Below the pieces are notes generated by a model that saw only the letters and a program-made list of their open reading frames with translations, made no database searches and was not told the DNA's origin. Both the position numbers and the translations under genes were made by a program. Positions 22,117 through 33,060 of a stretch of 64,000 nt of DNA are shown here, one piece after another (position 1 is the stretch's first letter; the number at the start of each line of letters is the position of its first letter). Origin of the DNA: Siphonodentalium dalli (Eukaryota > Mollusca > Scaphopoda > Gadilida > Siphonodentaliidae). The stretch covers positions 31,312,987-31,376,986 of the forward strand of contig CP136063.1 of assembly GCA_032622095.1 (NCBI GenBank), given 5' to 3'.

Positions 22117-23283
22117 ATGCCACGACAGAGTGAAGAGGGTGGGAAATACGGTAACAGTAACACCCAATCATCTATTCAGGGTGGCCATTCCGGTGTGGGA
22201 TCACATGCTGGTGGGGAATGCGACACGACACCCACACAGCCATGTGGAATGACTAAACACACGGTGATAGATAGTTCGTTTAAATGTAATGTTTGTGGCG
22301 ACGCGGCAACCACACAGCCATGTGGAATGACTAAACACACGACGATTGATAGTTCGTTTAAATGTAATGTTTGTAGTGCAGGATTCTCAGCACGTGGAGA
22401 CCTGACTCGGCACATGAGGATCCATACGGGTGAAACTTCATATAATTGTGATATTTGTGAGAAGAAATTCACTCGGAAGAGTAATCTGACTGACCATAAG
22501 AGGATCCATACGGGTGAAACGCCATACAAGTGTGATATTTGTCTGAAGGGATTCAACAGGAAGGGTTCTCTGGGTGTACATATGAGGATCCACACGGGTG
22601 AAACGCCATACAAGTGTGATATCTGTCAGAAAGGATTCACCATGGAGTATCGTCTGACTGTACATATGAGGGTCCATACGGGTGAAACGCCACATAAGTG
22701 TGTTATTTGTCAGAAGGAATTTGCCACGAAGGCTCCTCTGGTTGTACATATGAGGATCCACACGGGTGAAACACCATACAAGTGTGATATTTGTCAGAAG
22801 GGATTCACACAGAAGAGTCCTCTGGTTGCACATATGAGGATCCACACGGGTGAAACGCCATACAGGTGTGATATTTGTCAGAAGGGTTTCACACAGAAGA
22901 TTTATATTGCCGTACACAAGAGGATCCACACGGGGGAGATGCCATTTAAGTGTGATATTTGTGAGAAAAGATTTAATAAGCCAATACAACTAACCAGACA
23001 TGCGAAGAACCACACAGGAGAAACTCCATATGAGTGTGGCGTTTGCGAGAAAAGGTTCATCCATCAGAATATACTTACTCAACATATGAGGATCCACACA
23101 GGAGAAAAGCCGTTTAGGTGCGACATTTGTGAAAAGGGATTCACACAGCTGAGTTCTCGGAATAGTCACATGAGAGTACACGGTGGAGTTAAACGTTATC
23201 AATGTAGGCTGTGTGGCAAATCATACACTGCCTCCAGTAACCTGAAGTCCCACATGAGGAACCACACGGGAGAGAAACCATAG
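22117..23283 (+). CDS. C2H2 zinc-finger protein, 11 fingers
   Basis: From the first in-frame ATG (22117) the product is 388 aa. The N-terminal part is acidic and Thr/Gln-rich, with a duplicated [20 protein letters not shown] segment whose first copy is only half a finger. Eleven canonical C2H2 fingers follow (Cx2C-x12-Hx3H) joined by HTGETPY/HTGEKPF linkers. This implies a nuclear, sequence-specific DNA-binding protein; the target is unknown. Helix residues -1 to 6 are [70 protein letters not shown] and ASSNLKS. Finger 10 ends with a GGVKRY linker. There is no KRAB, BTB or SCAN domain. The frame is open upstream from 21943 without ATG, so an upstream exon is possible. The array ends abruptly at GEKP then TAG. 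Confidence 0.85.
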   Translation: MPRQSEEGGKYGNSNTQSSIQGGHSGVGSHAGGECDTTPTQPCGMTKHTVIDSSFKCNVCGDAATTQPCGMTKHTTIDSSFKCNVCSAGFSARGDLTRHMRIHTGETSYNCDICEKKFTRKSNLTDHKRIHTGETPYKCDICLKGFNRKGSLGVHMRIHTGETPYKCDICQKGFTMEYRLTVHMRVHTGETPHKCVICQKEFATKAPLVVHMRIHTGETPYKCDICQKGFTQKSPLVAHMRIHTGETPYRCDICQKGFTQKIYIAVHKRIHTGEMPFKCDICEKRFNKPIQLTRHAKNHTGETPYECGVCEKRFIHQNILTQHMRIHTGEKPFRCDICEKGFTQLSSRNSHMRVHGGVKRYQCRLCGKSYTASSNLKSHMRNHTGEKP

Positions 23284-23390
23284 GCATGTGATGTGTGTGG
23301 AACGGGGTTCGCTCAGAAGACGGGTTTGACTAATCAGATGTGGATATTCAGCGGAGACACACATTACAAAGGCATTCGCTATCCTCATTA
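23284..23390 (+). pseudogene. Decayed 12th zinc finger after the stop
   Basis: In frame past TAG (23281-23283) the translation continues ACDVCGTGFAQKTGLTNQM. This is the first half of a C2H2 finger whose histidine positions are lost, followed by a degenerate linker (SGDTHYKG) and a TAA. The ancestral protein was therefore longer. The TTAA MITE begins exactly here (23388). Confidence 0.75.
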
Positions 23391-24020
23391 AAGATGGATT
23401 ATCTGTTTAAATAACAAATTTTAAATAGTTTCGTGGGTAAAAAATAATAAATATGAACTGAAGCCCCTGTCCGTGAAGGCGTCTATCCATTAATGTTGAT
23501 TGTATTTCGAATATTGTATTTGGCATGTTTACGTGTCTATTTTTAGAAAAGACCATTCGGTTGATACCATATAGCGATATATAGCATTAGGCTGTTCCTA
23601 TGGTTACGCATCGAATGTCAAATGTCCCAGATTAATAGGTTGTGTTGTTTTATTTCTTGGTTTATGTGTCTATTTTTAGAACATTCGGGTTATGTCATAC
23701 ATATATAGCGTATGGCTACGTATCGATCGAACAACATTGATTGTTTATATAGTGTTATTTCATAGTTATAAGCAACAATGGGTATAATTAACGTTTATTT
23801 GTGACAAAATAACGCAATACAATTTCTGGTCTTTGTTAAAAGTAACTACTATTGTTTGTTAGCTAAATAACCACACCTTTTTATACCATAAAATATTATA
23901 AATAAAATGAATATTAATCAATACAAACATTTCCGGACAAGAGTCTTTGATTCAGATCTAATATTTTATACCCCGGTAACTATATAATACATATTTACAA
24001 AGAAAACAATCCGTCTTTAA
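23388..24020. mobile_element. TTAA-flanked MITE, complete copy
   Basis: TTAA at both ends (23388-23391, 24017-24020), with termini starting AGATGGATTATCT and ending in AATCCGTCT. The arms are imperfect inverted repeats of about 140 bp that include CTGTCCG ... CTATC.ATTAAT and its complement. Non-coding. The TTAA flanks suggest a piggyBac-type transposase supplied in trans. Confidence 0.8.
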
Positions 24021-24368
24021 CCGAACTAGTACGTTGGCTAGAAACACCCCCATGCACCCCCACCAGATCCTCCGAAAGTGGTATCATTTTGTTCGTTAGA
24101 CCTTCCTGAATAAGATTGGACATGTTACCAAGAAGTCTGTAGGGATGGGAACCGGTTTCCCGCCATTTTTGAAAATGAACTTCGCGAAAAATTACCTTTT
24201 CTTATATCTCAGGTTCTGATGCACCTAGAAGCATTAATTTGGTGTCTATACCAAAGTTTTCAGGGACAAAGAATCCATTAAAGTTAATGGGAATTGCATT
24301 TGACCAACCGGAAACTGGTTTTCCGCCATTTTCCAAGATGGCCGCCAAAAATCCCAATTACTATAATT
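24021..24368. other. No gene; GCCATTTT-rich stretch
   Basis: Non-coding. It contains two ACCGG..(A)..GGTTTTCCGCCATTTT-like segments (about 24148-24170 and 24307-24333) in direct orientation. Confidence 0.45.
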
Positions 24369-25588
24369 GACCTTATTCACAGATCAAGGTAAATATGCTC
24401 ATTCAGGAGTTCTTGACATAGGAATTAGCGACCATAAAGTAACATATGCTGTTCGTAGAAAGTTAAAATATCAAGTTGGCAAACATAATGAAATGAGATT
24501 TAGATCTATGAAGATTATTCCTTCGAAGCTTTTCATGAAACCTTAAATAAGTTGGACTGGACTAAAGTAATTTGCTGTGACGATGTGGAGAAGGCATGGA
24601 TGTTGTTCAAATATTTGTTTATTTCTGCTATCGATATTGTAGCTCCCTATGCTGAGGTAAGAGCTAAGGCCCGAACTGAGCCATGGATGGATGGAGATAT
24701 TTTGCAGAATATTCGAGATAGGGATAAAGCTCTTCAAAATTTCCGTCGGACGCAAAATGGTATATTCTATGAAACTTATAAATTTTTGAGAAATAAGATT
24801 CAGTACCAAATAAGGAAAGTTGAAGCCACTTATTTTACTAATAAATTAAAGATGAACAAAAATAATTCTAAAGCTCTATGGAAGTCTCTTAAAGACCTTC
24901 GTGCCCCATCAAAGAAGGGGCGTGGTAGTTCAGGGAATGTTTCACTTAAAATTGGGGATGATATTATTTCAGATAAGAAATTGGTCGGTAACGAATTTAA
25001 TATTTTTTTTTTACTAATGTGGCTGCTGAACTTGTTGACAAATTACCTGCAGCCAAAGGGAAATATGGTAGTGCGTTTATTCACAAATATTATTCTGACA
25101 AAGGTGTAAAGCCTAATTCATTTAAACTTAGAGTAGTAGAGGAACAAGAAATTCTTGATATTCTGCTAAATATGGATCCATCCAAGGCTACATGGTTGGA
25201 TCTGATACCAGCAAGATTTCTTCGAGATGGCGCTTCAGTGATTTCTTTCCCCTTGACACACATTATAAATCTGACAATACACTACGGGATCATTCCAAAC
25301 GATTTGAAAGTTGCAAGAGTGGTTCCCATTTATAAGAAAAATGAAAAAAAAATTTATTATAGACCGGTCTCCATCCTAAATCTGGCTTCCAAAATCCTGG
25401 AGAAAATTGTTTAAAAACAAATGGAAGAATACCTAACACAGAATAATTTATTATATGAGCATCAATCGGGGTTCAGAGCTGGCTTCTCAACCGAATCTAC
25501 CCTTATTTCTCTCATCGACTTTAATGACACTGTGAACCATACTATCCTTTTGGACAAATTAAGTGCTCTAGGCAGTGATAATAACACC
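24369..25588 (+). pseudogene. CR1/L2-like LINE fragment (EN end to early RT)
   Basis: From 24369 the translation reads the C-terminal end of an APE-type endonuclease (SGVLDIGISDHKVTYAV, with the SDH motif). It continues through the linker (EPWMDGDILQNIRDRDKAL; YFTNKLKMNKNNSKALWKSL) into the RT fingers (SKATWLDLIPARFL; ARVVPIYKKNE; YYRPVSILNLASKILEKIV, then a stop). After the stop it continues EYLTQNNLLYEHQSGFRAGFSTESTL. Frame breaks occur near 24480, 25005 and at the TAA at 25412. Motif A is deleted (LIDFNDTVNHTILLDKL lacks the usual SKAFD). The copy is cut at 25588 by the TTAA MITE and its YADD half is not seen again in the window. Confidence 0.8.
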
Positions 25589-25790
25589 TTAAAGATGGAT
25601 TATCTCTTTAAATAACAAATTTTAAATAGTTGCGTGGGTATAAAATAATAGATATGAACTGAAGACCTATGTCCGGAAAAGCTTCTATCAATTAATATTG
25701 ATTTTATTTCGAATATTAAATCGGGCCCGTTTATGTTACTATTTTTAGAACCGACCATTCGGATGATACCATATTGCGATATAGAGCAAT
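25589..25790. mobile_element. TTAA MITE, left half, nested in LINE
   Basis: Starts with TTAAAGATGGATTATCTC inside the LINE frame and follows the 55759-56290 copy closely until ATAGAGCA (25788). There the TIR of the Academ-like element takes over. The right half is missing. Confidence 0.8.
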
Positions 25791-26755
25791 TAGTCCAGAC
25801 GCCAAGTCTGAAAAGGGCTCTATTTTAGGAGTTGGTTCAACCGGTCACCAAGAAAATTTCCACGTGTTGCCTGTTGTGGGGGACTACAGTGCGGTCCATG
25901 CAAGGGTGGATGTAATTTCTGAAAGTGTTGAAATTTTTTTCTATTCATGGTTTTTAATTGAATTAAGCCTAAAATTACCATAAACTGAAAACTTAAACTA
26001 CAGATCACAGTTTATGTCATTTTGGCATTATTTTCCTTCAAAGTCTTAGTAATAGATATATTATTCCACATCGCCACACAAGATTTTGGAAAATAAATAC
26101 TATTTTCGAAAAAAAATTATTTAATGGTTTTTTTTGGGCAAATATTTGCTTTCGTTTCAATTTATTTCTGAAACTGATGGCACACTGCTTGTAATCTCCC
26201 TAATGAATTCCTTGTGTCAAAGCATAATAAATTTCTACAATAAACTGGGAAGTCAAATTGCCAGATACAAACTTCAGATAGTGCCTCTAATGATTATTGA
26301 TTGTAAAAAATATAACCCTCCCCCCCTAAAATTAGAAAAATTGTCTTTTTTTGCAGTTTCGTTAAAAAGACGCTTGTTCTGTAATATTACAATGGAAATA
26401 CACCCGTACCCGATATTACCGTGTTCACAATGTCACCGGAAGGTCAAGTTAGTACCGAGGTGTAGCTTTAAACCAAACCTTTCGATTACATATACATATT
26501 AAAGACGGCATCTACATCCAATAAGCGAAATCAGACCACACGGATGTGATCAATTTATATTTAGTTGCATGACTTAAAACCCAAGTTTGAACAACTTTTG
26601 TATGTCTAGAAGTTCATACAGCAACTGAATAAAGTTAACTTTCATAGTTTCGTAAAGTAATATAATCCTGAATTATAGGAATTTACATGTACAACAAGCA
26701 CTTAACTGGCAATATTATTTTGTTGTGTGAAAAAGTTATTTTTCGCCATCATTCA
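25791..26755 (+). repeat. Left terminal inverted repeat, about 960 bp
   Basis: Matches the reverse complement of 30190-31152 along its whole length, with substitutions and small indels (my rough impression is 80-85%). It has no coding capacity. The ORF at 26134-26502 has its mirror on the minus strand at 30426-30662, as expected for an inverted repeat. Confidence 0.85.
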
Positions 26756-27044
26756 TCGTTATCCGCTTAAAATAACCATAAACCGAAAACTCGAACTAGC
26801 TATGACAAGTTATGGCTTTATGGCATTACTAATCATCATTATGTTAAAATAAAGATTCCATATGTCGTAGCTACAACACAAGCTCTAATACTCAATGAAG
26901 TGCATTTTTAGGGCTAAAATCAGCGTTCGATTGATTAATGTTTTCTAACTGATAGTGCCCGCTTTGTAATTTTCCGGAAAATTCCTGGTATCAAACCTTA
27001 ATAATTTGCTGCATTTAACTGGAGATTACAGTGACTCAATTGAA

Positions 27045-30000
27045 ATGGAGACGAGTCCTCTCAAATTAATACCCGTTGCCAAAAAGTGTAAACTTTCGTT
27101 GAATTTCAAACGGTGTTTAGTATGTCAGAAGTTAAAAGACGAGAACCTGCGAAAAGATTCCGATTCTTGTTTGGAATCGTTTTCAGTTGCTCTGGGTGTT
27201 CGTCGATCATCATATGAAGAATATGGAATTGACCTTAAAGATATCAACATAAGTTTGCATAAGAGTTGTTTCTCCAATCTCCAGTTTCACAAGTTCTTCG
27301 GATCTCAGATTAGTCAAACAGCCCACATCCACGACTGTTGATCAGAGAAATCCACAAGTTACAAGAGAATATTTCGACTTCAAAACTAGATGTCTTATAT
27401 GCTCAAAGTTGTCTCACTTGGGAGTAAAGACATTAGTTCGGGTCAGTACATTTACATCTTGCGAAACTACCGAACGATGTGCGAAGGAAAAGGAGGATGA
27501 CATGATGCAACGGCGTGTTTGGTTTGACTTTTCGAAGTTGATAGCACTTGAGGCAAGACATCACAGGTTGTGCCATAGTAAATATCTGCTGGAGACCACC
27601 ACCTCCAGTAACACGATTACCCCACATGGTGTTGCACTGGAACATTTGATGGGTGTATTCTCCCGGACTTTGAAAAAGGTGTCACATATTATATGGGTCA
27701 TCTACTATCAAAGTTCCTGGACATATTACGACAAATAGGCAAACCGAAGTGTAGCAAGGTCTACACTACACAGAAACTGAAGGAAAAGATTGAACTGAAT
27801 TACTCTGACAAAGTGTGTTTTATTGATGAATCACGGACTAAACCTGAACTCGCGATCAGTAAATCCCTTAATATACAGAATGCCATCAATGTCGCATCAA
27901 ACACCAGGGCTATCCTCAAGGAACTGCAGTTATCGTCCAGTACTACACATGTTTTGAACAAATTGAGAGAGACGGATTGACAGTGCCAACCAATATGACA
28001 TATGGGGCAGCGACGGCATCTGTAGGTGGATATAACCACGACGTGGTGAATATGGTGTTATATCAGGCAGCTGATCTCAGTAGGATTGCTTCGGTGTGAT
28101 TCCAAAGAAGGATGAACGCCAACCAGAAACCCATATTTCATTTGATAATACTATTCGTGTGTGTCCTAATCTCAGAGGGAAGCAACCGGGCCCAGTGCAT
28201 CTAACTGGAAAATGCGCATTCGTTGGTTCAACGTGTGTTCCAAAGAACATGCATACATGAGACAAAAGCTATGTTCTCTTACACACTACCGACTAAGTTA
28301 TTCGATGTACATTTTGAGAGAGGTAAATCGGGATATGTTCCTGGCTGGAGTGTATATCATGCTAGTGTCACTAATCGAATCAACGTGACGAAGACTAACA
28401 TTGGATGTTGTCCGATGGTTCCTGGTTCAGCGACTGATTTTGAAACAGTATATACAACGACGATACGATTTCAGAATTTGTTCAGGACTCTAGGACATAA
28501 TTGGTCTTATGTAGCATACGACGAAGCAACATACTGCAAGGCTCATATGATTGAATGGCGGAACCCTGATGAATTTGATAACGACGATGGTAGGGATGTA
28601 CAGAGCTATGAAGTGGCTTCGAAGACATTGTTATAGAAGCTGGGTGCATGGTGGCGCCACTTTAAACCGGATTGTATGCGGAAAATCGTATAACCGTGGA
28701 TTTCGTTTGCATAAGCTGATGAACAAACCATTTGGACAGTTGAGGTGGAAGTCGTTTTAGACTGGCTTAGTTGCAACGAAGAACACATTGAACCGCCGCA
28801 TCCAATTGACCATGATAATGTGTTGCATGAAATTGGGACACCAGCAGAAATGATTCCTCTGGATTTCATGTGTAAACATGTAAACTACGCCCTGTGGGGC
28901 CATAGTCAATGTAGCGGAGTCGAGACTAATGTTCGAGAAGAAACTGCATATAGCATTTGTCGTTTTTCCGAAAGACACATGCCAGTCTTTCTCTGAAGTT
29001 TGGCATGTTATGGCCATAAAACAATCCATAAATATGGACTGTGGTAAATATCGGGATTTGTGTTGCCAGTCTGCAGCTCTAAACCGGTTCTATATCACGC
29101 CCCATTCAAAATCCTCAGTTGCGTTGCAAACTTTGGAAATGAATGGAATGCATGACTCGAACAGAACTTCACAAAATAAACATGGTCAACTTCTTATCCA
29201 ATAATTGGTCCATAAAGATACCATTGTTATTGTCGCATGGCCAGCAAGTGTTTCTTGCGGGTGGATTTCCAGATTCAAAGAAAGTAATGTTTTTATCAAA
29301 GGATGGTTGCGGTTGGTCTGGGTATCTTGAGACCGAACGCGAATAAACTTGACTCAAGAATGTTCGTACACATGGGGCATGCAGTAAGTGAACTGCAAGT
29401 TGAAATATTCATTGTTTGGAGTGGTGACTCAGACGTTCTGGCGATGTGCCCAATGTTTTGTGTGCTACTGGGTATACGAGTTATTCTTCCTAACTGGTAA
29501 TGGCAAACGACGTCGATATATCCCAGTACATGATTTGCAAAGGTTGTGGGCAAGGACATGTCACTGATTATTCCAGCAGTTCATGAATTGAGCGGATGCG
29601 ATTCGACAAACGCATTCAGTTCTATTAGGAAATTGAAAGATCACCCAGAACTGATCCCGGCGTTTACGCAGACGGGGGAGGACCCGACTCGCATTCCGAA
29701 CCATATGAGGGAAATATTTGGGTCTCTTGTTTCTTTGGTTTATTCCAACCGTGATTCGACATCCCTGGATGACTTGCGCTACGAAGAACGTGAGAAGGGA
29801 CAAACTGCCACCGACCATGGACTCATTCAATCGCACCCAAAACGCGTTAACTATCGAACGTATATATGGACTCAATGTTGTTGCTGCCATTACCACGACC
29901 AAAATGGCTGGATACTTAATAATTATAATGGGCACATTGTTCCGGAGATGATGTCACTCGCTCCAGCTCCGACTGTCGTTCTCGAACTCAACATATGCAA

Positions 30001-30140
30001 GTGCAAGTCCGATTGCAGTACATGACGTTGCCGTTGTAGGAAAGAGGATGTTCAATGCACCGATGCATGTGGCTGCGATCAATAACTGTGTGACAATAAC
30101 TGTACGAGTGACGGAGAAGTGAGCGATGAGAACAGTTTAT
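27045..30140 (+). pseudogene. Academ-like transposon protein, copy 2
   Basis: The first in-frame ATG is at 27045. The N-terminal Cys/His region absent from copy 1 is present here: FKRCLVCQKLKDENLRK, SLHKSCFSNL, then after a shift FDFKTRCLICSK and LIALEARHHRLCHSKY. From about 28020 it parallels copy 1 (VGGYNHDVVNMVLYQAADLS, SVTNRINVTKTNIGCCPMVP, WSYVAYDEATYCKA, CGKSYNRGFRLHKLMN, VNYALWG). Two internal stretches are deleted relative to copy 1, near 28830 and near 29165. The nuclease-like series is present in broken frames (LDSRMFVHMGHA; WSGDSDVLAMCPM; LSGCDSTNAF). The Cys8 module (about 29990-30105) contains TGA and TAA stops. Many frameshifts make it non-functional as it stands. It lies centrally between the two TIRs, as expected for the element's own transposase. 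Confidence 0.7.
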
Positions 30141-30189
30141 AGCATACCCAACTAGTTTTATTTCGTACCAATTACTATTTGCACATGTT

Positions 30190-31152
30190 ATTTTACTTAG
30201 TGGCGAAAAATTAACTTTTTCCCAAAAAACAAAATGATTATATTGCCATTTCAGTGCTTGTTGTGAATGTAAATTCTTACAACTCAGGATTATATCACCT
30301 TACAAAACTATGGCAGTTAACTTTATCAGTTGCTGTATGAACTTTTAGACATTCAGAAGTGGTTCAAACTTGAGCTTTATGTCCTGCAACTAAATATAAT
30401 ATGATCACATCCGTATGGTCTGATTTCACTTATTGAATGATGGAGGCCGTCTTGAATATTTATATGCAATCACTAGGTTTAGCTTAAAGCTACAACTCGG
30501 TACTAATTTGACCCTCCGTTGACATTGTGACAACGGTAAGATCGGGTACTGGTGTATTTCCATTGTGATATTACATAACAAGCGTCTTATGATCAAAACT
30601 GCCAAAAATGACAATTTTCTAATTTTAGGGGGAGGTTTATATTTTTTACAAAAAATAGTCATTCAAGGCATTATCCAGAGTTTTTTTCTGGCAATTTGAC
30701 TGCCCAGTTCGTCGTAGAAAATTATTACGCTTTAACATTCCGATTTGACTAGCGAAATTACAAGCTGTGTGCTATCAGTTTCAGAAATAAATTGAAACGA
30801 AAGCAAATATTTGCCCAAAAAAACGCACTTAAATAATTTTTTTTCGAAAATAGTATTTATTTTCCAAAATCTTGTGTGGCGATGTGAAATAATATCTCTA
30901 TTTCTAACATTTTAAAGGGAAATAATGCCAATATGACATAAAGTGTCATCTGTAGTTTGAAATATCAGTTTATGGTTATTTTAAGCTTTATTCAATCAAA
31001 AACCATGAATAAAAAAAATTTGCAACACTTTCAGAAATTACATCCACCCTTACATCAACCACAATGTAGTTCCCCACAACAGGCAATAGGCGGAAATTTT
31101 CTTGGTGGCCGGTTGAACAGAATCTAAAAACAAAATCCTGGCGTCTGGACTA
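30190..31152 (-). repeat. Right terminal inverted repeat, about 960 bp
   Basis: Inverted partner of 25791-26755. The terminal 14 bp are identical to the left end. The segment equivalent to AAGTCTGAAAAGGGCTC of the left end is altered here (GGATTTTGTTTTTAG), so the arms have diverged most near the tips. Confidence 0.85.
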
Positions 31153-32360
31153 TAGGAGGTATTCGGTATTCCAAAAATACCGCTATTCGTATACCAACCT
31201 TCCAAAAAAATTATCATAAGAATAATATAAATGCGATGTTTGTCACAATAAATGCACGGTTTGACATACAGATCGTCGATCATCAATTTATATCATTTAA
31301 GATTCATTTTAGACATGGATATGATGACCGGCGTTCGTACGGCAATAGAGAATTTATCCATATGGCTGTTAACTGGTATTTCGTATTCCACCCTCTGTGT
31401 TAAGTGGTATTATTCCGTATTCCAGGGGGTGGTGTGAAGATTACAACTAATGTGGCAGTCATGAATTTTTTAATTATTAGAACTGTTTGGGATATATACA
31501 CCCCAACTTGAATCACCCTGTCTTCGCGCTCCTGTTGGTGGTGGCCTTATCAATCTATTGCTTCGTTGAACTTTTATTATTACAAATTTGAGGTAATAGT
31601 TCTTGATGCGTGTAATTTCGTTCCACTTTACAACAGCGGCACAATGATTCCTATTTTTTACCTACCGGCGCAGATCGGGGCCTCGTGCATGGATCAATGG
31701 CGACTTCCATCTTACGTTTTCATAGGATACAAATTGATCGGATTTTAGGTAAGTGAAACTAATTAGTAATCAATTGAAGTGATTTCTCATTATGAACAGA
31801 CTGTTACTAGTAACATACTTAATCGAACTACAATTAAAAGCGCACGACTTATCCATTTTATTCAAATGAAATTTGATAGTAAATCGGCCTAATTTTGTTT
31901 CCGTGAAATATTTCAGAAAATGGAATCCGTCATTGATAAATGAAAATTTTTTTGGTCAAAATAGTAACTTCTGACGGACTATGATTATATGGCATTTATG
32001 ATTCATATATAAAGGTAGCCCTACACAATATTCCCAACTGTGTTCCCAACTGCAAAAACGATTTTTAATGAATTATAAATTGGCCTAAATATTATTCTAC
32101 ATAAACAGGAAAACTATCCGGGAATGGCTATTTTCGTCTGCAAAATCAAATTCTGCCATAAATGCAGTGTATTATCGGTCGACATTAATATGACAGTAGT
32201 TGGAAAATAAAAAGGTCCCATTTATTGAAAATATACATGTAGCTTATAAGGAAATTGTCAGTTATGATCAGTTATACTTCATACCATTTATATTCTAACA
32301 AATGTCAACCTGATAGAATTCCCACAATCTCTTTAATATTGTCATGCCATGGCCAATTTA
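31153..32360. other. No gene recognised
   Basis: The right flank of the long-TIR element does not resume the MITE or LINE interrupted on the left. It has three GGTATT(C)CGTATTCCA-like words at 31159-31175, 31374-31390 and 31411-31425. Otherwise AT-rich and non-coding. Confidence 0.45.
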
Positions 32361-32361
32361 A

Positions 32362-33060
32362 CACTAAGTGAACGTTCAGATTACCACGATACAATCGTAA
32401 GTGGAAATATTTCCGTCGTAGGAAGCAACCGCTCAACTGTGCATGCTCACCTCAAAATCGTAGGTAAAAAATAATATCATGCACTGTTTTATTTAAAAGC
32501 GAAATTGTGGCGTATCCTTGGTTATCCTCATTTGCGACGTAATCACTAATCAGTCATGTGTATGTAAAAATTGTGGCCTGAAGGATCGCATGATAGTCAA
32601 TCACATGCTTTACAAAAAAACTGTGATTTCATCATGTACGACATCGTAATCGTGTGAACAAACTATCCACGATCTCGTCAATCCCGGTTCCTCCACGTAA
32701 GATTGTATCTTTCATCTGTACGTTCACTGAGTGAACATTCATGATTCATATGACTACGATTCAATTGTAAGTGGACAGATTCCCATCTTGGGTAATAACC
32801 GATAGTTGGACTGCGCATGCCCACGACATGATCACGAGTTATATCAATGCAGAATTGCAAAATTGTGACGTATCCTTGGTTACCTCCACTTGGTGAAATT
32901 TGCGTGTACGTAAAAATCGTACAAAGTAAATGGAAATATCATATGATAGTTAATCACGTGGTTAACCACCGATATTAAATATACTCATCTGCGATGACAT
33001 CGTAACAAACTATCCATGATTTTGTCAGGCCCGATTCCCCCACTTACGATTGAAGTATGG
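32362..33060. repeat. Two tandem MITE-like units, about 350 bp each
   Basis: Unit 1 (32362-32725) and unit 2 (32726-33060) share, in order, CAC-T-(A/G)-AGTGAAC, AATCGTAAGTGG / AATTGTAAGTGG, TGTG-CGTATCCTTGGTTA, and AACTATCCA-GAT. Each has inverted ends (ACAATCGTAAGTGG near the start; CC(A)CGTAAGATTGT or CCCACTTACGATTG at the end). They look like two adjacent copies of a short TIR element or a local duplication. Confidence 0.6.

Larger units (their letters stand above)
25791..31152. mobile_element. 5.36-kb long-TIR DNA transposon, Academ-like
   Basis: The outer ends are TAGTCCAGACGCCA (25791) and its complement TGGCGTCTGGACTA (ending 31152). They start inverted arms of about 960 bp each (25791-26755 and 30190-31152). 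I followed these by eye through GTTCAACCGG, CACCAAGAAAATTTCC, GGTGGATGTAATTTCTGAAA, CACACAAGATTTTGG, the GGCAAATATTTGCTTTCG block and CAAGTTTGAAC. Between them is one degraded gene running left to right. A diverged second copy of arm sequence (26765-27005) lies just inside the left arm. No clear target duplication was found: the left flank is CAAT and the right flank TAGG, with TA inside each TIR tip. Calling it Academ rests on the XPG-like plus Cys8 architecture, not on a search. Confidence 0.75.

Noticed and set aside
22176-23202. Long minus-strand ORFs opposite the zinc-finger gene
   Set aside because: Antisense shadows of a repetitive coding array, with no own motif.
25791-31152. A definite target-site duplication for the long-TIR element
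   Set aside because: Left flank CAAT and right flank TAGG do not match. TA adjoining the tip could be either duplication or TIR sequence.
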